A stretch of 64,000 nt of DNA, from contig CALJGV010000031.1 in NCBI GenBank assembly GCA_938075305.1, forward strand, positions 62,001 to 126,000, written 5' to 3'. Origin of the DNA: an uncultured bacterium (GTDB lineage Bacteria; Planctomycetota; UBA1135; GCA-002686595). The notes beneath the pieces were generated by a model that saw nothing but the letters and a program-made list of their open reading frames with translations, was not told the origin of the DNA and did not search any database. The number at the start of each line of letters is the position of its first letter. Position 1 is the stretch's first letter. Below are positions 7,379 through 16,690 of this stretch, in pieces. Made by a program: the position numbers and the translations under genes.

Positions 7379-9241
7379 TCATTGCCTCCGGATCGCGTCG
7401 GCGAGCGGGTGTTCTTCGAGCCACGCCTCGATGGCGCCCCGGTCGAGCGGCGCGAGGACCGGCAGCTCGAAGAGGCGGGGCACGTGGGCGGCGAGGGTCG
7501 CGGCGTTCTCGGCGTGGGGCTCGCCCACCAGGATGAGCGCCGACGGCACGAGCTTCCGCGCCCGCAGGGCCTCCAGCGTGAGCAGCGTGTGGTTGAGGGT
7601 CCCGAGCCCCGAGCGCGCGACCAGCACCACCTGAGGCCGCACGCGCGCGAGCCAGTCCGCCTGGGTGAAGGTCGGCGTGAGGGGCACGTGGAGGCCCCCA
7701 GCGAACTCGACCACGAGGGGGAAGGGCGCGGCCTCGGCCACGCGCTCATCCAGCGAGGCGTGGAGCACCTCGGGGTCGATCACGGCGCCCGCGGTGGCCG
7801 CGGCAGTGTGGGGTGAGGCGGGGAGGGGGAACTCGTAAGTGGGAGGCGCGATGACCCGCCCCCCCTCGCCGTGGGGTCCCGCCAGGTCCTCGACCGTCGA
7901 CGAGTCGCTGTCCTCTCCGGTCTGCACCGGCTTCCAGTAGCGCGCGTCCAGGGCCCGCGCCACCGCGGCTGCCACCACCGTCTTACCGATATCGGTGTCC
8001 GTGCCGACGATGAAGACCGGGGGCTGAGGCGTCGTCGTGGTCGAGGAGACCGAGGCAGAGGCCGACGCCGTGCTGTCCCCCTCCCCGCCAGCGGAGGCGG
8101 GGGCCATGATCGGCGCGAGCCCGTCGAGCAGGGCGTCCACGTCCTCGGCGCGGTGCGCCGCATGGCAAGCCACGCGCAGCTGCGCGGCGCCCGGCCGGAC
8201 GGTGGGCTGGCGGACCGCGCGAACCCCGAGCCCCAGGGCCCGCAGGGCGTCGGCGGCCGCGACGGCCCGACGCTCATCGCCGATGGGGATCGGCACGATC
8301 GCGGCGTCGGGAGGCGAGGTGCCCGCGCCCGCGGCGATGCGAAGGGCGTGCGCCCTGAGCACCTGCCGGGCCTCCTCCGCCTTGGCCACGAGATCGATGG
8401 ACGCTCCAAGCGCCCCCACCACCGCGGGCGCCACCGCGGTGGAGAACATGAACCCCCGGCCCTGGTGCACCAGGGCGTCCACGAGGGACCGGGAGCCCGC
8501 GAGGAAAGCGCCGGCGGCCCCGAGCGCCTTGCCGCCGGTGAGGATCTGCGCCACGAGCGCGTCGCGCGCCGCCCCGGAGGCGGCGAAGCCCCCGCGGCCG
8601 CGCGGGCCGACGACGCCGAGGGCGTGGGCCTCGTCCACGATCAGGCCCGCCCCGTGCTGCGAGCACGCCTCGGAGAGCTCGGCCAGGGGCGCGAGGTCAC
8701 CGCCCATGCTGAAGATGGACTCGGTGACGCAGAACACGCGTCGCGCCCCGCGGCTCTCCGCGAGCAGCTGCGCCGCGTGCTCGGCGTCCCCGTGGCGGTA
8801 GATCTTCACCCGGGCGCGGGAGAGGCGTATCCCGTCGATCAGCGAGGCGTGGTTGTCCTCATCGGACACCACCACATCCGCCGGCCCGGCGATGGCCGCC
8901 ATGAGGGTCAGGTTCGCCTGGTACCCCGAGGGGAGGAGGAGCGCCCCCTCGGCCCCGATCCAGCGCGCGAGCTGGGCCTCGACCTCGGCGGTCGCGGGAG
9001 AGCCGCCGCCCAGGAGCCGCGCCGCGCGACCGCCGGCGCCGTGCCGCTCCGCGGCCTCGGACGCCGCGGCGCAGACCGCGGGGTGCCCGGCCATGCCGAG
9101 GTAGTCGTTGCTCGTGAAGTCCACGGCAACGTCGCCCGCAGCCCCGCTGTCCTCCACCGAGCGACCCAGTCCCCGCCGGCGCCAGTCCGCGACCTCCGCC
9201 GCCAGCGCACGGTCGAGCGAGTTCCGCTCAGCGGGACCCAT
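7379..9241 (-). CDS. bioF: Fused 8-amino-7-oxononanoate synthase and dethiobiotin synthetase (BioF-BioD)
   Basis: The 620-residue protein joins two consecutive-pathway enzymes. Residues 1-380 are BioF, a PLP enzyme condensing pimeloyl thioester with alanine: FTSNDYLGM (42-50), [11 protein letters not shown] (127-137), VDEAHALG (202-209) and the PLP lysine Lys238 in [10 protein letters not shown]. Residues 383-407 form a Ser/Thr/Ala-rich linker. Residues 408-620 are BioD, an ATP-dependent carboxylase that closes the ureido ring, with P-loop GTDTDIGKT (413-421) and the WKPVQTG segment (436-442). BioA acts between these two steps and its gene follows directly, so the fusion joins the enzymes on either side of it. 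The start overlaps the bioB end by 14 bases. The symbol given is for the first domain; bioD is the second. Confidence 0.95.
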   Translation of the reverse strand: MGPAERNSLDRALAAEVADWRRRGLGRSVEDSGAAGDVAVDFTSNDYLGMAGHPAVCAAASEAAERHGAGGRAARLLGGGSPATAEVEAQLARWIGAEGALLLPSGYQANLTLMAAIAGPADVVVSDEDNHASLIDGIRLSRARVKIYRHGDAEHAAQLLAESRGARRVFCVTESIFSMGGDLAPLAELSEACSQHGAGLIVDEAHALGVVGPRGRGGFAASGAARDALVAQILTGGKALGAAGAFLAGSRSLVDALVHQGRGFMFSTAVAPAVVGALGASIDLVAKAEEARQVLRAHALRIAAGAGTSPPDAAIVPIPIGDERRAVAAADALRALGLGVRAVRQPTVRPGAAQLRVACHAAHRAEDVDALLDGLAPIMAPASAGGEGDSTASASASVSSTTTTPQPPVFIVGTDTDIGKTVVAAAVARALDARYWKPVQTGEDSDSSTVEDLAGPHGEGGRVIAPPTYEFPLPASPHTAAATAGAVIDPEVLHASLDERVAEAAPFPLVVEFAGGLHVPLTPTFTQADWLARVRPQVVLVARSGLGTLNHTLLTLEALRARKLVPSALILVGEPHAENAATLAAHVPRLFELPVLAPLDRGAIEAWLEEHPLADAIRRQ

Positions 9242-10250
9242 CGGCGAGCGGGCGCAGGCCCACGCGGGCCAGGAGCGCGGCGTCCGAGGTGGGCTCGGGG
9301 TTCGGCGTGGTCAGCAGCGCGTCGCCGACGAAGATCGAGTTCACGCCGCCGAGGAAGCACAGGGCCTGGGCCTCCTCGGTCATCTCCTGCCGGCCCGCCG
9401 AGAGGCGCACGGCGGCGCGGGGCATGAGGATCCTGGCCGCGGCACAGACGCGCACGATCTCGTCCCAGGGCAGGGGCTCCGAGTCCTCGAGCGGGGTTCC
9501 CTGGACGGGCACCAGCGCGTTGATGGGGACGCTCTCGGGGGGCGGGTCGAGGACGGCGAGCTCGGCCAGGAAGGCGGCGCGGTCCTCGCGGGTCTCGCCC
9601 ATGCCGAGGATCCCGCCGGAGCAGACCTTCATGCCCGCTGACCGCACGTTCTCGAGGGTCTCCAGGCGGTCGTCGTAGGTCCGCGTCCCGATGACCTTCT
9701 CGTAGTGCTCGCGGCTCGTGTCGAGGTTGTGGTTGTAGTAGTCCAGCCCCGCGTCCGCGAGGCGCGCGCCGTTGGCCTGGTCCACCATGCCGAGGGTCGC
9801 ACAGACCTCCAGCCCGAGATCCTTGACCCCGCGGACCATGTCCAGCACGCGGTCGAAGTCCTTGCCGCAGCGCACCTCGCGCCACGCGGCGCCCATGCAG
9901 AAGCGATCCGCCCCGGCGTCCTTCGCGCGCTGGGCCGCGGCGACCACGTCGTCCGTCTCCATCAGCGCCTCGCGCTCAAGCCCGGTGGAGTGACGCGCGC
10001 TCTGTGAGCAATAACCGCAGTCCTCCGGGCACGCGCCGGTCTTGATGGAGAGCAGCTGCGCGCACTGGATGCGGGAGGAGTCGTGGTGCTCGCGGTGTAC
10101 CCCTGCGGCCTCGTACACGAGCTCAAGGAGGGGGCGCCTGAGGAGCTCGAGGGCGCGCGCCTCCAGCGCGGCGCGGGGTGCGTCGGAGGCCTGCGGGGCG
10201 GTGCCCCCGACCGGGGCGTCGTCGACCGTGGAGAGGGGAGCGCTTTCCAT
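9228..10250 (-). CDS. bioB: Biotin synthase (radical SAM)
   Basis: BioB inserts sulfur into dethiobiotin using a radical SAM [4Fe-4S] cluster and a second sacrificial Fe-S cluster. The 340-residue protein has the CxxxCxxC motif in [13 protein letters not shown], the downstream MGAAWRE segment and the YYNHNLDTS motif that mark true BioB. The C-terminal part ends in [18 protein letters not shown]. The ATG at 10250 is chosen because the longer open frame upstream has an arginine-rich random composition and overlaps the neighbouring gene. It is the first gene of the biotin operon. No BirA-type palindrome is visible in the 70 bases upstream. Confidence 0.95.
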   Translation of the reverse strand: MESAPLSTVDDAPVGGTAPQASDAPRAALEARALELLRRPLLELVYEAAGVHREHHDSSRIQCAQLLSIKTGACPEDCGYCSQSARHSTGLEREALMETDDVVAAAQRAKDAGADRFCMGAAWREVRCGKDFDRVLDMVRGVKDLGLEVCATLGMVDQANGARLADAGLDYYNHNLDTSREHYEKVIGTRTYDDRLETLENVRSAGMKVCSGGILGMGETREDRAAFLAELAVLDPPPESVPINALVPVQGTPLEDSEPLPWDEIVRVCAAARILMPRAAVRLSAGRQEMTEEAQALCFLGGVNSIFVGDALLTTPNPEPTSDAALLARVGLRPLADGSR

Positions 10251-10321
10251 GGCGAAGAGGTTATCTCCCCTGGCGCCCTGCGGGCAGCCGGGCCGCGCTG
10301 ACTTATTCTCCCGGCGGCGGC

Positions 10322-10918
10322 TCAGCGGGGCGGCCCTGGGCCCTCGCCCTCGCCAGGTCCCCCATCGTCCCCTAGGGAGCGCGGCCCGAGGCGCTCGAAC
10401 CCGTTGGGGTGGAGCACGTTGAAGCCGCCGTCTCCGTTCTGGTCCTCCGTGTGGAACCCGTCGTGGGCGCGGGAAGCGAGGTACACCCGGACCCGCTTCC
10501 CTGCCTCGGGCGTCCAGCCGCGGTGGCCATGGGACGAGAGCGGCGCCGTGTCGTTGTCCCACCACCAACGCTTGCGGTAGGTGCGGTAGGTCCAGCGCAC
10601 GTAGAGCGGCCCGTCGGGGAGGACCTCCTCGGACCATCCGGAGGCGGCGGGCGCCTTCTCAACGCCGTCCACCTGGAGCTCCGCCACGTGCTCTCCCACC
10701 TCCCAGCGTCCGTCCTGTTCCTCCGAGAGATAGACCCGCTGGACCGTCCCGGTGACCACGTGGGTCGCCCCCGAACGCAGCATCTCCGGGGTCCGGAGGG
10801 GGATCTCCGGTGCCGCCAGCGAGGCGGCCACCGGGACCGCGACGCAGGCCAGGAGCAGGGCCGCCAGCACCGGCCGCGCCCGCCCCATGGCCGCGCCAGG
10901 GAGGATCAACGCCACCAT
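10322..10918 (-). CDS. Secreted hypothetical protein
   Basis: I do not recognise this 198-residue protein. It has a signal peptide (hydrophobic core [17 protein letters not shown]). A small, possibly beta-rich domain follows with a Trp/Tyr/Arg-rich stretch [16 protein letters not shown] and a segment [21 protein letters not shown] that could bind calcium. The end is Gly/Glu/Pro-rich. The start at 10918 overlaps the previous gene's stop by 13 bases; a second ATG at 10888 gives a more usual signal peptide. It is probably co-transcribed with the helical exported protein upstream, and perhaps with bioB 71 bases downstream, though no functional link to biotin is apparent. Confidence 0.65.
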   Translation of the reverse strand: MVALILPGAAMGRARPVLAALLLACVAVPVAASLAAPEIPLRTPEMLRSGATHVVTGTVQRVYLSEEQDGRWEVGEHVAELQVDGVEKAPAASGWSEEVLPDGPLYVRWTYRTYRKRWWWDNDTAPLSSHGHRGWTPEAGKRVRVYLASRAHDGFHTEDQNGDGGFNVLHPNGFERLGPRSLGDDGGPGEGEGPGPPR

Positions 10919-11958
10919 CCCCAGTCGTTGGCGGCGGACTCGATGCGGGCGCGCATGGCGAGCGCTTCCTTGTCCTTGGGGAAGTCCGCGAGGACCGTGT
11001 TCACCGAGGCCGTGGCGTCGTTGAACTGACCGGTGGAGAGGCTCAGGCTGGCGAGGGAGAGCAGGCAGTCGTGCCAGCCGGTCGTGGCCTCCTGGTTCAG
11101 CCCGATGAGCTCCTTGCCCAGCGCCTCGTCCTTGCGGCCCGCGTCGGCCATCTTGGCGACGCCCTTGCGGGCCCGGTCGAACTCCGACACGGCCTTCTTC
11201 AGGTCCCGACGCGACTTGGCCTGGTTCTTCGACTCCAGGAGGCCCTTGCGGCGATAGGCCTCGCCGTCCTTCACGGCCTTGCGGAGCGGCGCCACCTTGC
11301 GCTCGGTCTCGGCGGCCAGCTTGGCGTCCTTGCGCGCCTCCCTCTTGGCGTCCGTGGCGGCCTTCCTAGCGGCGATCCCCTGGTCGAGGGTGTCCATGAG
11401 CTGCTGGCGCTGGGCCTCGGTCATGTCGCTGCCGCGCTTGGTCAGGAGGCTCCGGACCCCCGTGCGCGCGTCGCCGACCTTGCCGGCCTCGCAGAGGGCC
11501 AGGATGATCTTGTTGGTCAGGTCGAGGGCGCCCTCTTGAAGCTCCGGCGAGAGGGGCGTCCCCGCCACCTGGGCCGAGTGGGCCATGAAGCGGAGCTCCT
11601 TGCGGGCGGCGTCCACGAGGCCCTTGTCGAGCGCGAAGGCCGACAGGTCGAGCATGCCCTGGTAGTCATCGCTCGCCAGCCCCGCCCGGCGCAGGTCCAC
11701 CTGCGACTTGTCCTCGAAGGCCGACAGGTCGTACCAGGCCTCGCCGGACCCGCCGCCCACCATGACCTTGAGGCGGACGCGGTCGCCGTCGAGGGCGAGG
11801 ACCGATCCGCGCACGGACTTGCCACCCTTCATGACGTAGCGCCGGACCTCGGCGCTCTGGTCGTCCTGGGTGGCCGGAGCAGGGGCGTGCACCACCGGGA
11901 GGTTGGCGGCGGAGACGAGACCGAGGGTCGCCGAGGCGAGGAGGATGCTGAGCTTCAT
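10906..11958 (-). CDS. Exported helical repeat-like hypothetical protein
   Basis: The 350-residue protein has a clear signal peptide (MKLSILLASATLGLVSAANL). A small beta segment at about 40-80 (VRGSVLALDGDRVRLKVM, then WYDLSAF) resembles the SH3-like element often seen ahead of TPR-like regions in planctomycete exported proteins. From about 95 onward it is almost entirely helical. It includes a highly charged Lys/Arg/Ala coiled-coil stretch (195-280) and an end resembling one TPR unit (GQFNDATASVNTVLADFPKDKEALAMRA region). No catalytic motif is seen. It may be a periplasmic scaffold; the function is unknown. Confidence 0.7.
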   Translation of the reverse strand: MKLSILLASATLGLVSAANLPVVHAPAPATQDDQSAEVRRYVMKGGKSVRGSVLALDGDRVRLKVMVGGGSGEAWYDLSAFEDKSQVDLRRAGLASDDYQGMLDLSAFALDKGLVDAARKELRFMAHSAQVAGTPLSPELQEGALDLTNKIILALCEAGKVGDARTGVRSLLTKRGSDMTEAQRQQLMDTLDQGIAARKAATDAKREARKDAKLAAETERKVAPLRKAVKDGEAYRRKGLLESKNQAKSRRDLKKAVSEFDRARKGVAKMADAGRKDEALGKELIGLNQEATTGWHDCLLSLASLSLSTGQFNDATASVNTVLADFPKDKEALAMRARIESAANDWGWWR

Positions 11959-12076
11959 GGGTCACATGATGCCGTCTCGGCGCTGGACGCGCAGGGGAGG
12001 ATCAGGGGCATCCTGGGGTTACCACCCGCGCCCCTTGGCTACGATCCGATCGCGGGCCCGATCGGCCCCCCTCCCC

Positions 12077-13570
12077 ATGATCAAGAAGTTCCTGCTCGGC
12101 GCCGCTCTCGCCGCCCTCTCCCCCGCTATCGCGGCCGCCCAGGTGCACTACTTCCCGGACGGCCGTCCCTGGAAGAATCAGGCCCGCAAGGGTCCGGACG
12201 CCGAGGTTCAAGGGTGGCTCTACAACCTCGGGATCACGGGCATCCGAGTGAAGCTCGTGGAAGAGGAGCCCACCCATCTGGTGGTGGGGCACGTCTTCAA
12301 GGACAGCCCCGCGGACGGAAAGATCCGCGTCGGAGACCACATCGTGGGCGCCCGCGGCCTCGACTTCGAGACGCCCCACCGCAACGGCTACGGCATGAAG
12401 GTCTTCGGGCCCCAGGGGCCCATCGAGGACTTTGCCGACGCCCTGGACCGCGCGCTCAAGTCCAAGCAGCACGTCCTGAAGCTGAAGGTCCAGCGGGACG
12501 GCAAGCGCAAGCCGGTGGAGCTGAAGCTCTCGAAGAAGATCGACGCCTACGCCAAGTCCTTCCCGTTCGAATGCGACCGCACCGAGGAGGTGCTCGAGGG
12601 GCTCTACGAGGTTCTCGTCGAGAACCAGCAGCAGAACGGGTCCTTCGGCGACCAGGTCCTCAACACCTTCGCGCCCCTCGCCCTGCTCTCCAGCGGCGAG
12701 CGCAAGTACCGCAAGGCCGTCGAGCGCAACGTCCGGTTCCACGCCCAGAACACCTCCCGCCAGGACACCTCGGGCCTGGTCAACTGGAAGTACATGGCCG
12801 CCGCCATCGTCATGAGCGAGTGGTACCTGGAGACCGGGGACCGCTGGGTGATCGAGGAGTTGCAGGAGGTCTACGACTTCCTCTGCACCACCCAGTACCT
12901 CGACCTCTCTCAGGTGAACGAGCGGGTCCGCGAGTCCCACCCCGATGCCTACCCCAAGAACGCCAGCCAGCAGCACGGGGGCTGGGGCCACAACCCCGGC
13001 TTCGAGGGCTACGGCCCCATCGCGATGATCACGGGTCAGGGCGCGCTGGCGTTCTCGATGATGGAGAAGTGCGGCATCGAGGTGGACGAGACCCGCCACC
13101 GCGCCGCCTACGACTTCCTCAGCCGGGGCACCGGGAGCAACGGCTACGTCTGGTACGGCGACTCCGTGGCCGGCGACCAGAACTGGGCCGACATGGGCCG
13201 CACGGGCGCGTCGAGCATCGCGCACCTCATGAGCCCCTTCCGCGAGCACAAGAAGCTCGCCAAGAAGCACATCGCCATCATGGCGGAGCAGCCCGACAGC
13301 TTCCCCGACACCCACGCCTCGCCGCTGATGGGGATGGGCTACGGGGCGCTGGGGACGTTCGGGGACCAGAAGGCCTTCAAGAGCCTCATGGCGTCGAACC
13401 GCTGGTGGTTCCTGCTCTCCGAGTGCACCGACGGCACCTTCAGCTACCAGCCGAACCGCGACAGCAACGGCTACGGCAACTCCTCCCGGCTCCTGGCCAC
13501 CGCGACCACCGCCTTCATCCTGTCTCTCCCCCAGGAGAACCTGGTGATGACGGGCAAGCGCCCCCGCTGA
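12077..13570 (+). CDS. Exported PDZ domain plus alpha-toroid (DUF6288-like) protein
   Basis: The 497-residue precursor has a signal peptide (1-21, AIAAAQ). Residues 47-150 form a PDZ-like domain (VVGHVFKDSPADGKIRVGDHIVG region), which usually binds peptide C-termini. Residues 170-490 are helical repeats with QQNGSFGDQ (185-192), GLVNWKYMAAAI, GGWGHNPGFEGYGPIAM and GSNGYVWYGDS. This pattern of repeated QxxGsWg-like units is that of prenyltransferase/squalene-cyclase alpha-alpha toroids. The combination resembles proteins annotated with DUF6288 in planctomycetes and relatives, but I cannot check this. No catalytic DxDD is present, so enzyme activity is uncertain. The ATG at 12077 is chosen for the signal peptide; earlier in-frame ATGs would bury it. 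Confidence 0.75.
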   Translation: MIKKFLLGAALAALSPAIAAAQVHYFPDGRPWKNQARKGPDAEVQGWLYNLGITGIRVKLVEEEPTHLVVGHVFKDSPADGKIRVGDHIVGARGLDFETPHRNGYGMKVFGPQGPIEDFADALDRALKSKQHVLKLKVQRDGKRKPVELKLSKKIDAYAKSFPFECDRTEEVLEGLYEVLVENQQQNGSFGDQVLNTFAPLALLSSGERKYRKAVERNVRFHAQNTSRQDTSGLVNWKYMAAAIVMSEWYLETGDRWVIEELQEVYDFLCTTQYLDLSQVNERVRESHPDAYPKNASQQHGGWGHNPGFEGYGPIAMITGQGALAFSMMEKCGIEVDETRHRAAYDFLSRGTGSNGYVWYGDSVAGDQNWADMGRTGASSIAHLMSPFREHKKLAKKHIAIMAEQPDSFPDTHASPLMGMGYGALGTFGDQKAFKSLMASNRWWFLLSECTDGTFSYQPNRDSNGYGNSSRLLATATTAFILSLPQENLVMTGKRPR

Positions 13571-13697
13571 TCCGGCCCTGGACCGAGTGGCCCCCCCCCG
13601 CCCACGGTTAGGCTTGATGTCTGTCGTCCCCTCCAAGCCTGCGCCTGGCGGCTCGCTCCCCCGGGCTGGACCGGCGACGCGACCTCCACCCCGCCCG

Positions 13698-15290
13698 ATG
13701 ATGCGAGACCTGCCTGCTCTCCTGTGCGTCACCGTCGCCGCCGCCGCCCTTGGCTGCCGAGCGATGACCGAGCCCGCTCTTCCCCCTCTGGACCGGGACT
13801 CAGGGCACGTCGCTGAGTGGCTCGACAGCCACCGGGATCAACCGCCCATGGTCCGAGCCTTCGTCCAGCGGATGCCCAAGGGCGCGGACCTCCACAATCA
13901 CCTCAGCGGAGCCGTGTACGCAGAGGCGTACGTGAAGTGGGGAGCGGCCGCCAACTACTCCCTGGACCCAGCCACGAACGCGCTGATCCCGCCCGGCTCC
14001 CACGCGCCCGGGATGATCCGCCTGCGTGACGTCCTCGAGGATTCCACCGCCTACAGCAAGCTCATCGATCACCTGTCCACCCGGAACGTCGCGTACGCCG
14101 GGCAATCCGGCCACGACCAGTTCTTCCAGACCTTCGGCGAGTTCGGATCGGTCTCCTGGAACCACGGCGCAGACATGATCGCCCGGCTCGCCAGTCGCGC
14201 CTCCGACGAGCACATCCAGTATCTGGAACTGATGGTGACCGTTCACTCGGAGAGCATGGACGCTGCGCTCAAGGCGGACACCTCGGACCTGAGGGAGGCC
14301 CTCGGCGCAGCAGGGAGCAGCACCCCTCCAGCGCAGCCCGACTTCGCCAAGGCGCTCGGGCGCCTGGACCAGCTCGGGTTGTCGCACTGGATCGAGGAGG
14401 GGCGCGCCAGCCTCGAGACCATGAGCCGGTCCGCTCGCTCCAAGCTCGAGCAGGGAGACGGAGGGCGTGACGTCGACATCCGGTACCTGCAGCAGTCCAA
14501 CCGCGTCCTGGAGCCCGAGCAGGTGTTCGCCCAGCTCGCCTTCGCCTTCGCGCTGGCCGAGGAGGACCCGCGGATGGTCGGCATCAACCTGGTCGCCCCG
14601 GAGGACAACCGCGTCGCGCTGCGTGACTACACGCTACACATGCGGATGATCCAGTTCCTGGGCAGGCGGCATCCCGGCGTGAGGGTCGCCCTCCACGCCG
14701 GCGAGCTCACCCTCGGCCTTGTCCCCCCGAGCGACCTGCGCTTCCACATCCGGCAAGCCGTGGAGATCGCCGGCGCCCGACGCATCGGGCACGGCGTCGA
14801 TGTGTTCTACGAGGACCGCTCCTTCGAGATCCTGGAGCACATGCGAGATGACCGGGTCGCTGTCGAGATCTGCCTCACCAGCAACGATGTCATCCTGGGC
14901 GTCGAGGGTCGGAGCCACCCCTTCCTTCACTACCGCGAGGCCGGCGTGCCCACCGTGCTCGCATCGGACGATGCCGGGGTCTCCCGGATCGACCTGAGCA
15001 ACGAGTACCTGCGCGCGGTCCGGGACTACGGGCTCGGCTACGAGGACCTGAAGGAGCTCTCCCGCAACAGCCTGGAGTACAGCTTCATTCCGGGCGACAG
15101 CCTGTGGGAGGCCACGAGCCCGTTCACCATGGTCGAGGCCTGCGCAGGTGATGAGCCCGGCGCAGACGACTGCACTCCGGCATGCCGCGCCTTCCTCGAC
15201 TCCAGCGAACGGGCGGCCCAGCAGTGGCGACTCGAGGCTGCCTTCGCGGAGTTCGAACGCCTGCCCTGGCTGCAGCCGAGCGCTGAATGA
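13698..15290 (+). CDS. Adenosine deaminase family lipoprotein
   Basis: The 530-residue protein has a lipoprotein signal (lipobox AALGC, Cys20), so it should sit on the periplasmic or outer face of a membrane. The metal-dependent deaminase fold shows the HxH pair His66 and His68 in DLHNHLSG, then VALHAGEL, RIGHGVDV, ICLTSNDV and ASDDAGV. These carry the remaining zinc ligands and the catalytic Glu and Asp. Its length and an inserted region of about 100 residues between the HxH motif and LHAGEL are longer than in cytosolic Add (about 330 residues), closer to secreted ADA-growth-factor-type enzymes. It probably deaminates extracellular adenosine or a related purine nucleoside. It is flanked by an EamA exporter, but the 116-base gap does not prove an operon. 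Confidence 0.9.
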   Translation: MMRDLPALLCVTVAAAALGCRAMTEPALPPLDRDSGHVAEWLDSHRDQPPMVRAFVQRMPKGADLHNHLSGAVYAEAYVKWGAAANYSLDPATNALIPPGSHAPGMIRLRDVLEDSTAYSKLIDHLSTRNVAYAGQSGHDQFFQTFGEFGSVSWNHGADMIARLASRASDEHIQYLELMVTVHSESMDAALKADTSDLREALGAAGSSTPPAQPDFAKALGRLDQLGLSHWIEEGRASLETMSRSARSKLEQGDGGRDVDIRYLQQSNRVLEPEQVFAQLAFAFALAEEDPRMVGINLVAPEDNRVALRDYTLHMRMIQFLGRRHPGVRVALHAGELTLGLVPPSDLRFHIRQAVEIAGARRIGHGVDVFYEDRSFEILEHMRDDRVAVEICLTSNDVILGVEGRSHPFLHYREAGVPTVLASDDAGVSRIDLSNEYLRAVRDYGLGYEDLKELSRNSLEYSFIPGDSLWEATSPFTMVEACAGDEPGADDCTPACRAFLDSSERAAQQWRLEAAFAEFERLPWLQPSAE

Positions 15291-15406
15291 GCCTTCCCTC
15301 CCCACGAGCTGAGGCCTCATCGGCGCACGGTATCCGGCTCTCAGCATCGCGTTCGCCGGAGATGGCCTGGCGACCCTGAAGCCATTCACTCGCACTGCAG
15401 CTGACC

Positions 15407-16315
15407 ATGACCCCTCCAGAAGGGCGCCCCCGGACGGGGCTCACCCCCGCGCTCGGGGCCGCCATCGGGTGCGCGGTCATCTGGGGCGTGAACGTCCCGG
15501 TGATGAAGGCCGGTCTCCAGGAGGTCGATCCGTTCTTCTTCAACGCGGCGCGGCTGACGTTGAGCGCGGTGGCCTTGGGGCTCCTTGACGCCGCCGAGCG
15601 GCGGGGGCGGCCAGCGCCGCCGACGCCCTGGCGGAAGGTGGTGCTGCTCGGCCTGCTCTCGAGCCTGGTGTACCAGGTGCTGTTCCTGGTGGGCATGGAC
15701 GCCACGAGCGCGGGGAACACGGCCATCATCGTGTCCAGCGGCCCCCTCTGGACGGCGGTGATCGAGCGCGTGATGGGCGTCGACCGACACACCCTCCGCG
15801 CCTGGGGTGCGCTCGCGGTGGCGTTCATCGGGACCCTGCTCGTCACCCTCACGGGCATCGATGACCCCGTCGGGGGAGCGTCGCTCTTCGGCAACCTGGT
15901 GATGCTGGCCGCCATGGGCACCTGGGCCTTCGCCAGCGTCCTGAGCCGGCCCCTGCTCGAGACCTTCCCCGCGACGCGCCTGGCCTTCCTCGCCGTGCTG
16001 GTCTCGCTCCCGGGGCACTGGGCCCTCGCGGCCCCGCGGCTGGACTTCGCAGAGGTGGAGCGGCCCCTCTTCGTGGCGCTGGCGATCGCCTACTCCGGCG
16101 TGCTCTCCACGGGCATCGCCTACGCCCTCTGGAATCGCTCGGTGAAGGACCTCGGCGCCGCGCGCACCGCGGCCTTCAGCAACCTGGTCCCCGTCGTCGC
16201 CCTGACCGTGGCGTGGGTCTTCCTCCATGAGGCCCCCCGGCCCCTGCAGCTCACCGGCGGCGCGCTCGTGGTGGCGGGGCTGCTCATGTGGCGCAGCACC
16301 CGAGCGACCACCTAG
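15407..16315 (+). CDS. EamA/DMT-superfamily transporter
   Basis: The 302-residue membrane protein has two EamA repeats of about five helices each. The first begins GAAIGCAVIWGVNVPVMKAGL, and the second starts near LVMLAAMGTWAFASVLSRPLL. The conserved Pro in the fourth helix and the motif AYALWNRSVKDLGAARTA near 240-258 are family hallmarks. Such carriers usually export metabolites, amino acids or purine-type compounds by proton exchange. The substrate is not readable here. A perfect hairpin lies 3 bases after the stop. Confidence 0.9.
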   Translation: MTPPEGRPRTGLTPALGAAIGCAVIWGVNVPVMKAGLQEVDPFFFNAARLTLSAVALGLLDAAERRGRPAPPTPWRKVVLLGLLSSLVYQVLFLVGMDATSAGNTAIIVSSGPLWTAVIERVMGVDRHTLRAWGALAVAFIGTLLVTLTGIDDPVGGASLFGNLVMLAAMGTWAFASVLSRPLLETFPATRLAFLAVLVSLPGHWALAAPRLDFAEVERPLFVALAIAYSGVLSTGIAYALWNRSVKDLGAARTAAFSNLVPVVALTVAWVFLHEAPRPLQLTGGALVVAGLLMWRSTRATT

Positions 16316-16318
16316 GTC

Positions 16319-16355
16319 GAGCGCCCCCCTCCGCGTGCATCGGAGGGGGGCGCTC
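16319..16355. terminator. Perfect 15-bp hairpin between convergent genes
   Basis: The arms 16319-16333 and 16341-16355 (GAGCGCCCCCCTCCG and its exact complement) enclose a 7-base loop. It lies just past the EamA stop and ahead of the end of the convergent zinc-ribbon gene. No U-run follows. Confidence 0.75.
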
Positions 16356-16450
16356 TGGGTGGAGCTTCGCGTCTGAGAACCGCGATGCCCCGAGGAGAGA
16401 GAGGAGGGATCCTGCTCTTGCGGGGCGCCGGTGGCGACCCGCGGGTGGGC

Positions 16451-16690
16451 TCAGGCGCTCATGCGGCGCTGGGCGGTCGCGGTCTGGCGGCGGCTGTCCT
16501 TGCGGGGGCGGCCACCCTTGGGCTTGCGGGCTTCCATGCGCTCCTGGAAGGTGCCCCAGTCGGCCTCGGACATGAGGCGCACCTCGCCTCCACACTCGAT
16601 GCAGTAGCTGCGGTCGATGCTGGCGAGGTAGCGGACGTAGGTCTCGCAGCAGGGGCAGTACTTGGTGTCGTTGTGGAAGGTGTTGCTCAT
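16451..16690 (-). CDS. Small zinc-ribbon protein with AT-hook-like tail
   Basis: This 79-residue protein has two CxxC knuckles, Cys12/Cys15 in YCPCCETY and Cys30/Cys33 in YCIECGG. They are spaced like a classic zinc ribbon. The C-terminal third is strongly basic and contains GGRPRKDSRRQ (59-69), close to an AT-hook (GRP core). DNA or RNA binding is therefore plausible, but the function is unknown. The ATG at 16690 is preferred over longer frames because the region upstream has non-coding composition. A 13-base palindrome lies about 93 bases upstream. Confidence 0.75.
   Translation of the reverse strand: MSNTFHNDTKYCPCCETYVRYLASIDRSYCIECGGEVRLMSEADWGTFQERMEARKPKGGRPRKDSRRQTATAQRRMSA

Noticed and set aside
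10251..10321. BirA-type operator ahead of bioB
   Set aside because: I looked for a palindrome like the E. coli bio operator and saw none in the short gap; control by another BioR/BioQ-like protein cannot be excluded.
10810..13611. Very long open frame of about 930 codons on the plus strand across three genes
   Set aside because: It runs through opposite and same-strand genes in the wrong frame and has only Arg/Pro/Gly-rich composition.
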